Assembly: GCF_011170125.1 (NCBI RefSeq)
Contig: NZ_BLLN01000005.1
Location: forward strand, 992,001-1,056,000
Origin: Streptomyces diastaticus subsp. diastaticus
GTDB taxonomy: Bacteria > Actinomycetota > Actinomycetes > Streptomycetales > Streptomycetaceae
Length of the DNA stretch: 64,000 bases
Direction of reading: 5' to 3'
Shown here: positions 58,892 to 64,000 of the stretch, piece after piece
Position numbering within the stretch: position 1 is the first letter of the stretch
Layout of the letters: the number at the start of each line of letters is the position of its first letter
Position numbers and translations under genes: made by a program
Notes under the pieces: generated by a model
What the model was told of the DNA's origin: nothing
Seen by the model: only the letters and a program-made list of their open reading frames with translations
The model's database searches: none

Positions 58892-60634
58892 TCAGGGCCG
58901 GGGGATGTTGCGCAGATTCGAGCGGGCCATCTGGAGCATCTTGCCGACGCCGCCGTCGAGGACCATCTTGCTGGCGGAGAGGGCGAACCCGGTGACCATC
59001 TCGGCCTTGATCTTCGGCGGGATGGAGAGGGCGTTCGGGTCGGTGACGACGTCCACCAGGGCGGGCCCGTCGTGTTTGAAGGCGTCCTTGAGGGCGCCCG
59101 CGAGCTGCTTGGGCTTCTCGACGCGTACGCCGTAGGCGCCGCAGGCGCGGGCGACGGCGGCGAAGTCGGGGTTGTGGTTGCTGGTGCCGAAGGCGGGCAG
59201 GCCGCCGACGAGCATCTCCAGTTCGACCATGCCGAGCGAGGAGTTGTTGAAGAGGACGACCTTCACCGGCAGGTCGAGTTGGACGAGGGTGAGGAAGTCG
59301 CCCATCAGCATGGAGAATCCGCCGTCGCCGGACATCGAGACGACCTGCCGGTCCCGCTCGATCAGCTGGGCGCCGATCGCCTGCGGCAGGGCGTTGGCCA
59401 TCGAGCCGTGGCTGAACGAGCCGATGACGCGCCGCTTGCCGTTGGGGGTGATGTAGCGGGCCGCCCAGACGTTGTTCATGCCGGTGTCGACGGTGAAGAC
59501 GGCGTCGTCGTCGGCGAGGTCGTCGAGGACCGAGGCGACGTACTCGGGGTGGATCGGGACGTGCTTGTCGACCTTGCGGGTGTAGGCGCTGACCACGCCC
59601 TCCAGGGCCTCGGCGTGCTTCTTCAGCATCCGGTCCAGGAAGCGGCGGCTGGTCTTCGTCCGTACCAGCGGGGTGAGGCAGCGCAGCGTCTCGCGGACGT
59701 CGCCCCAGATGGCGAGGTCCAGCTTGGAGCGGCGGCCGAGGTGCTGGGGCCGGACGTCGACCTGGGCGATCTTCACGTCGTCGGGCAGGAAGGCGTTGTA
59801 CGGGAAGTCCGTGCCGAGCAGGATCAGCAGGTCGCACTCGTGGGTCGCCTCGTAGGCGGCGCCGTAGCCGAGCAGGCCGCTCATGCCGACGTCGAACGGG
59901 TTGTCGTACTCGATCCACTCCTTGCCGCGCAGCGCGTGGCCGACCGGGGCCTTGAGCTTCTCGGCGAACTCCATCACCTCGTCGTGGGCGCCGGCGGTGC
60001 CGCTGCCGCAGAAGAGGGTGACCTTCTCCGCCTTGTCGATCATGTCGACCAGCTTGGCGATCTCGCTCTCGCCCGGGCGGACGCTGGGGCGTTCGGTCAC
60101 CAGCGCCGTCTCGATGGACTTCTCGGGGGCGGGCTTGTCGGCGATGTCGCCGGGCATGGTGACGACGCTGACGCCGCCCTGGCCGATGGCGTTCTGGATG
60201 GCGGTCTGCAGGAGCCGGGGCATCTGCTCCGGGCTGGAGATCATCTCGCAGTAGTGGCTGCACTCCCGGAACAGCAGCTCCGGGTGGGTCTCCTGGAAGT
60301 AGCCGAGCCCGATCTCGCTGGAGGGGATGTGGGAGGCGAGGGCGAGCACCGGGGCCATCGAGCGGTGCGCGTCGTACAGGCCGTTGATGAGGTGGAGGTT
60401 GCCGGGACCGCAGGAGCCGGCGCAGGCGGTGAGCTGGCCGGTGATCTGTGCCTCGGCCCCGGCCGCGAAGGCGGCGGCCTCCTCGTGCCGTACGTGCACC
60501 CAGTCGATGCCGGGAGTACGGCGGACCGCGTCCACGACGGGGTTGAGGCTGTCACCGACCACGCCGTACATCCGCTTCACCCCCGCGCGGACGAGGATGT
60601 CGACGAACTGTTCGGCGACGTTCTGCTTGGCCAT
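58892..60634 (-). CDS. poxB: Pyruvate dehydrogenase (quinone) / pyruvate oxidase
   Basis: 580 residues. ThDP-dependent family: catalytic E51 (VHVRHEEAAAFAAGAEA), CAGSCGPGNLHLINGLYDAH, and ThDP/Mg motif SGDGGFSMLMGDF...VVLFNN. The FAD-binding middle has SFSHGSMANALPQAIGAQL. It turns pyruvate into acetate and CO2, feeding electrons to the quinone pool at the membrane. It stands alone, without an operon partner. Confidence 0.93.
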   Translation of the reverse strand: MAKQNVAEQFVDILVRAGVKRMYGVVGDSLNPVVDAVRRTPGIDWVHVRHEEAAAFAAGAEAQITGQLTACAGSCGPGNLHLINGLYDAHRSMAPVLALASHIPSSEIGLGYFQETHPELLFRECSHYCEMISSPEQMPRLLQTAIQNAIGQGGVSVVTMPGDIADKPAPEKSIETALVTERPSVRPGESEIAKLVDMIDKAEKVTLFCGSGTAGAHDEVMEFAEKLKAPVGHALRGKEWIEYDNPFDVGMSGLLGYGAAYEATHECDLLILLGTDFPYNAFLPDDVKIAQVDVRPQHLGRRSKLDLAIWGDVRETLRCLTPLVRTKTSRRFLDRMLKKHAEALEGVVSAYTRKVDKHVPIHPEYVASVLDDLADDDAVFTVDTGMNNVWAARYITPNGKRRVIGSFSHGSMANALPQAIGAQLIERDRQVVSMSGDGGFSMLMGDFLTLVQLDLPVKVVLFNNSSLGMVELEMLVGGLPAFGTSNHNPDFAAVARACGAYGVRVEKPKQLAGALKDAFKHDGPALVDVVTDPNALSIPPKIKAEMVTGFALSASKMVLDGGVGKMLQMARSNLRNIPRP

Positions 60635-60734
60635 GCCTCACGCACCCCATTTCCCGCACCTGTGCGGCTCGGACGGATTCACCGGTTCCCCGCAGCGGGT
60701 ACCCGGTGAATCCATCAAGTCACGCGGCGGCCGG

Positions 60735-63494
60735 TCACGCCTCCCAGACGGCGGCCGCCGTCCGGTCGTCGGCGTACCCCTCCACCCGCAGGCGGGCGTC
60801 GGCGAGGAAGCCGTCGAGCCCGGGCGCAGGGCCTTCGCCCCAGCGTGCGCCGAGGCGCGCGGCGAAGGCCGGCTCCTCGCGCAGGGGGGCCGCGAGCCCA
60901 GCGGTGCTCAACAGCAGCACGTCACCCGGGCGGCCTACCGAGGCCCGGAAGCGGAACGGTGCGCGGACCGGTTCGACCGCCGGTTCCCAGGGGCCCGGCG
61001 GTACCGCTATGCCCAGGTCCACGGGGGCCCGCCCGCCGGCGTCGGCCACCGCGTCAGGCCGCGCGTCGCCATGTTCGCCGGGCCGCGGCTCCAGGTCCTG
61101 CCAGGTGCCGTCGCGCAGCCGGTGCAGGCCACCGTCGCCGACGCCGAAGAAGACCCGGGTGGCGCACGCCGGGTCGGCGGGGAGCAGCAGGCAGCGGAGC
61201 GAGGCGGTGTACGCCTCCGGTCCGACGCCCAGTTCGGCGGCTCGGGCCCGCAGCCTGCCCAGGACGTGGTCGGTCAGCCGTCGCAGCCCGGAGGCGAGTG
61301 CGGCCCGGCGGCCGTCGCGGAGGTCGCCCGCCAGGCGGGGCTGGCTGCGGCCGACGGCCCGGGCGATCCGCCCGCACGCCTCGGCGGCCGCCCGGTGCGC
61401 CTCCGTGGCGCTGCGGGCTCCGGTGGCCGCCGCCACCAGGACGACGGCGTCCTGGCCGGTGCCGAAGCGGGCGGTCAGCAGCGCGTCCCGGCGCGGCTCG
61501 CCCCGGAAGCGGGCGGAGTCGCCGCGCAGTGAGACGGCCCGCAGGGTGAGGGAGCCGTGGCGGCCGCCGTCCAGCACCGTGTCGGGCACCAGGTGGTCCA
61601 GGTGATCGGGGTCGGCGGCGGGCAGCGCGGCGGGCTCGGCGTCATAGGTGGGCGGGCCGTCGCCCACGTACGGCGGCTCGGGCACCAGACCGGCCCTCGG
61701 CCCGGGAGGCGCCCCGGACCCGCCCGGCACCCGCGGCCCGCCCGCAGGCGGTACGGGCGCGGGGGCGACGGCGCGTTCCCCGCGGCGGTCCCGGCGGTGC
61801 GGGAGGCGTTCCGGCGCGGGCGGCAGCTCTGTGACCGGGGCCGACGCGTCCTCGTCAGGGGCGGGTCCGGGCGCCGGCGGGGCCGGTGTGTCCGGGCAGC
61901 CGTCGGTGAAGGGGGCCGGGGCGTGCGGGGGTCTCATGGCGGCCGGCCACAGGGTCTCGCCGCTGTCGCCGCCGGAGGCGCTCCAGGTGTCGAAAGGCGG
62001 CGTCCGCCGGGGCCGGGCGGTGCCGGCCCGCGGGTCCCCGGCCGGTACGGGAGCTTCCTTCGGGCCGGGCGCAGTGGCCGGGCCGGCCGGCGGGAGGTGG
62101 CCCGCGGACGCCTCGGGGACGCCGTTCGTGGTGGTCCCGTCCGCCGCCGTCCCGGCCACCGGGCCGGACCGGTCCGCACCGCCAGGGGTCGTCGGTGAGC
62201 TGCGGTGGGCCCACCGGCCGAGGGGCCAGGGCGGCCCGGTGCCGGGTGGCGGCTGCGCAGGGGAGGTCCGTGGCCGGCCGGCCGCCGGATCCGGCTCGGG
62301 ACCGGGGTGGCGCGGTGCGTCCTGCCCGGGGTCCCGGGGCGGCTCGGCGGCCGGGGGTCGGCCTTGGGCGCTCGGCCCCTCGCCGGTCCCGCGCCCGTCG
62401 GTGGGTGCTTGCGCCTGCGGCGGGCGGGGCGGGCCGTCGGCTGGTTCGGGGCCGGTGTGCGGGGGGCGGGCTGACGCGCTCCCCGGTGCGTCGGGTCCGG
62501 TGTCGGTACCTCGGGGGGCGGCTTCGGTCTCCGCGACGGCCCGGGGGGCGGAGGGGCGCTCCGGCGGACCGGTGGGGCGGCCTCCCGGTCCAGCGGCGTC
62601 CGCGAACTGGTCGAAGACCCCCGGCCCGGAGCGCGGGGCCTCGGCGTGACGGTTCGGGGGGCTCTCCTCGGCCTCCCCTTCGCCGGGTGGAGCCTGCTCC
62701 CTGCCCGGGCCGGCCGGGGCGCCCTCGCCACGGGGCGGGCCGTCCTCCCGGCGGGCGGGGGTGCCTGCCTGCGGGGGCGCGTCCGCGTCCCGGCCGGGAC
62801 TCCCCGTCCCGCGAAGGCCGCCGCCCCGCCCGCCCCGGTCGGCTCCCTTCGCTCCGGTGCGGGGGCCGTCGGCCGCCGCCGGACGGGCTGCGCCCTTCGA
62901 GGGGGACCGCCCAGCGCCGCGCGCCCCCGCCTCCGGGCGGCGCGGGCCGTCCCGTTCCGCTCCGTCCCCCGTACCCGACCAGGGTGCCCCGGCCGACGGG
63001 CGGCCGTCCGGGCTCCCTGCCGTGTCCGTGTCCGTGTCCGTGTCCGGGTCCGGGGCCCGCGGTACGCCGGTGCCGTCCGGCGTCGCTGACCCCGCGTCGG
63101 CCCGGTCGGGGCGGTCCGCGGCGGCCCGGTCGCCCCCGCCCGCCGGCTCCCTGGCCGCGTCGCCGCGCGGGTGCCGGCCGGAGCCCTCCCGGGCCTCCGG
63201 CGCCTGGGGCGGGAGGGACGCCGCTCCCCCGGGCTCCGTGCGTACCGGGCCGGGGCGGGCTCCGGTGGGCGCCGCCGCGCCGGGCCGTTCCCACCAGGCT
63301 CCCGGCTGTCCGGGGGCGGGAGCCTGGGGCGGGACGCTGCTGAGCGTGCCCGCCGCCGAGGCGAAACGGTCGTCCAGGCTGTCGCCGGCACCCGGGGCCG
63401 GGCCCGCGTCCTCGGCGACGTCGTCGTACAACTCGGCCCACCAGGCGTCCTCCTGGGCCGAGGTGCCCGTGCGCCTGTCCCCCTGATGACTCAT
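60735..63494 (-). CDS. Large disordered protein with C-terminal PP2C-like phosphatase domain
   Basis: 919 residues. After MSHQGDRRTGTSAQEDAWWAE, residues 40-630 are low-complexity Pro/Gly/Ala/charged sequence with no fold, including a TDTDTDTD tract. Residues 640-919 form a PP2C-like domain (LTLRAVSLRGDSARFRGEP, VLVAAATGARS, VFFGVGDGGLHRL, VGRPGDVLLLSTAGLAAPL and ADDRTAAAVWE), where GDSARF and ADDRTA sit at metal-site positions. The VGDG and STAG stretches replace the usual GDG and SDG, so activity is uncertain. GAGGAC lies only two bases from ATG 63494. Confidence 0.75.
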   Translation of the reverse strand: MSHQGDRRTGTSAQEDAWWAELYDDVAEDAGPAPGAGDSLDDRFASAAGTLSSVPPQAPAPGQPGAWWERPGAAAPTGARPGPVRTEPGGAASLPPQAPEAREGSGRHPRGDAAREPAGGGDRAAADRPDRADAGSATPDGTGVPRAPDPDTDTDTDTAGSPDGRPSAGAPWSGTGDGAERDGPRRPEAGARGAGRSPSKGAARPAAADGPRTGAKGADRGGRGGGLRGTGSPGRDADAPPQAGTPARREDGPPRGEGAPAGPGREQAPPGEGEAEESPPNRHAEAPRSGPGVFDQFADAAGPGGRPTGPPERPSAPRAVAETEAAPRGTDTGPDAPGSASARPPHTGPEPADGPPRPPQAQAPTDGRGTGEGPSAQGRPPAAEPPRDPGQDAPRHPGPEPDPAAGRPRTSPAQPPPGTGPPWPLGRWAHRSSPTTPGGADRSGPVAGTAADGTTTNGVPEASAGHLPPAGPATAPGPKEAPVPAGDPRAGTARPRRTPPFDTWSASGGDSGETLWPAAMRPPHAPAPFTDGCPDTPAPPAPGPAPDEDASAPVTELPPAPERLPHRRDRRGERAVAPAPVPPAGGPRVPGGSGAPPGPRAGLVPEPPYVGDGPPTYDAEPAALPAADPDHLDHLVPDTVLDGGRHGSLTLRAVSLRGDSARFRGEPRRDALLTARFGTGQDAVVLVAAATGARSATEAHRAAAEACGRIARAVGRSQPRLAGDLRDGRRAALASGLRRLTDHVLGRLRARAAELGVGPEAYTASLRCLLLPADPACATRVFFGVGDGGLHRLRDGTWQDLEPRPGEHGDARPDAVADAGGRAPVDLGIAVPPGPWEPAVEPVRAPFRFRASVGRPGDVLLLSTAGLAAPLREEPAFAARLGARWGEGPAPGLDGFLADARLRVEGYADDRTAAAVWEA
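63021..63044. repeat. Hexanucleotide microsatellite (CGTGTC x 4)
   Basis: Four copies of CGTGTC in the phosphatase gene, encoding a Thr-Asp tract; copy number could vary without breaking the frame. Confidence 0.8.
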
Positions 63495-63919
63495 GTCCTC
63501 GATTGTCCACCGCGGGCGGCGCGGGAGAACGGGAGAGGCGGGATTTTCGGCCGCCGCCCGCCCGCGGGACCCGAAGACCGCCGGGCGGCCCCACCCCCCA
63601 CGGGAAGGACGCCCGGCGGCGTCGGCACGACCCGGCCTAGGCGCGTTCCAGGTGTAGGTGCGCTTCGGGACGGCGGACGGCGGTTTTCCTCCCCCTGTCC
63701 GGCGGGAGCGTGACGCGGCTCCGAGCGGGCACGCGAGGCTCCGGCGACGGAGACCGGGAGGAGGAATCGCCGCAGGCCCGGCCGGTTGCCGGGTCGCGGT
63801 GCGGACACAGTGGCAGACGGTCCGGGGGTACGGCGATGATGAGCGGGGGCGGGTTTGTGCCGTGGCTGGTTTCCGCCAGCCGGTGGCCCGCCGGTGAACG
63901 ACCGGGGAGGGGAGCGGCG
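63495..63919. other. Divergent intergenic region at the right edge
   Basis: About 425 bases with no gene; it should hold the promoters of the phosphatase-domain gene and of the regulator starting at 63920. No convincing boxes were found. Confidence 0.4.
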
Positions 63920-64000
63920 ATGCTCGCGGCGATAGGTCTGGACGAGCGGCACGAGGCGGCGTACCGCGCACTGGTGGCGGTCGGAGTGGCGGAAGTGCCG
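63920..64000 (+). CDS. N-terminus of a TrmB/LuxR-type HTH regulator (partial)
   Basis: 27 codons reach the window end: LAAIGLDERHEAAYRALVAV, the typical opening of Streptomyces LuxR regulators with an N-terminal TrmB-like winged helix. GGGGAGGGGAG lies just upstream of ATG 63920. Confidence 0.55.
   Translation, partial: MLAAIGLDERHEAAYRALVAVGVAEVP

Overview
The window looks like a chromosomal segment of a Streptomyces-type actinomycete. Base composition is very GC-rich, many starts are GTG, genes are often joined by 4-base stop/start overlaps, one protein belongs to the mycothiol-dependent isomerase family, there is a DmdR/IdeR-like iron box, and there is a Streptomyces killer-toxin-like protein and a DUF2637 protein. 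No tRNA, rRNA, CRISPR array, prophage or complete mobile element was seen.

Layout. 1-6.2 kb: the 3' end of a ketoglutaric-semialdehyde-type dehydrogenase, then an ABC importer (permease, lipoprotein, ATPase), an M24 'pita-bread' protein and a RidA protein, which looks like a small catabolic operon. 6.6-12.7 kb: a tightly overlapping six-gene stressosome-like signalling operon (RsbR, RsbS, RsbT, kinase-phosphatase fusion, hybrid histidine kinase, response regulator with PP2C output). 12.9-18.4 kb: a secreted M23 peptidase, a dead oxidoreductase fragment, an isolated cytochrome oxidase subunit I, a PfkB sugar kinase and an FAD monooxygenase. 18.4-21.8 kb: a mycothiol-type isomerase family protein followed by a decayed zone (transposase remnant, truncated hypothetical gene, broken nucleotidyltransferase).

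22-36.2 kb and 44.6-53.5 kb form a purine salvage and degradation region. One half carries a nucleobase permease, 8-oxoguanine deaminase, uricase, hydroxyisourate hydrolase and OHCU decarboxylase (urate to allantoin), a small HTH regulator pair, then hydroxypyruvate isomerase, tartronate semialdehyde reductase, catalase and glyoxylate carboligase (glyoxylate use and peroxide removal). The other half carries the three-subunit xanthine dehydrogenase, an AzgA-type purine permease and the XdhC maturation factor, divergent from a PucR regulator. Allantoinase and allantoicase are not in the window. Two shared promoter-site types tie the first half together: tandem 15-bp sites 21 bp apart just downstream of the -10 box of the hyi and gcl promoters, and a 21-bp sequence covering the -35 boxes of the catalase and urate-operon promoters.

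Between and after these lie a secreted alpha/beta hydrolase, a zinc-ribbon protein with an Mrr-like C-terminus, two coupled acyl-CoA synthetases with a divergent GAF-LuxR regulator, heavily frameshifted NUDIX and GNAT relics, the killer-toxin-like protein, a repeat-rich gap, a TPR protein, a GntR regulator, an iron-box-controlled FhuF-like reductase, a DUF2637 membrane protein, an anti-sigma-type kinase, pyruvate oxidase, a 919-residue protein with a long disordered N-terminus and C-terminal phosphatase domain, and the first 27 codons of a further regulator at the window edge.
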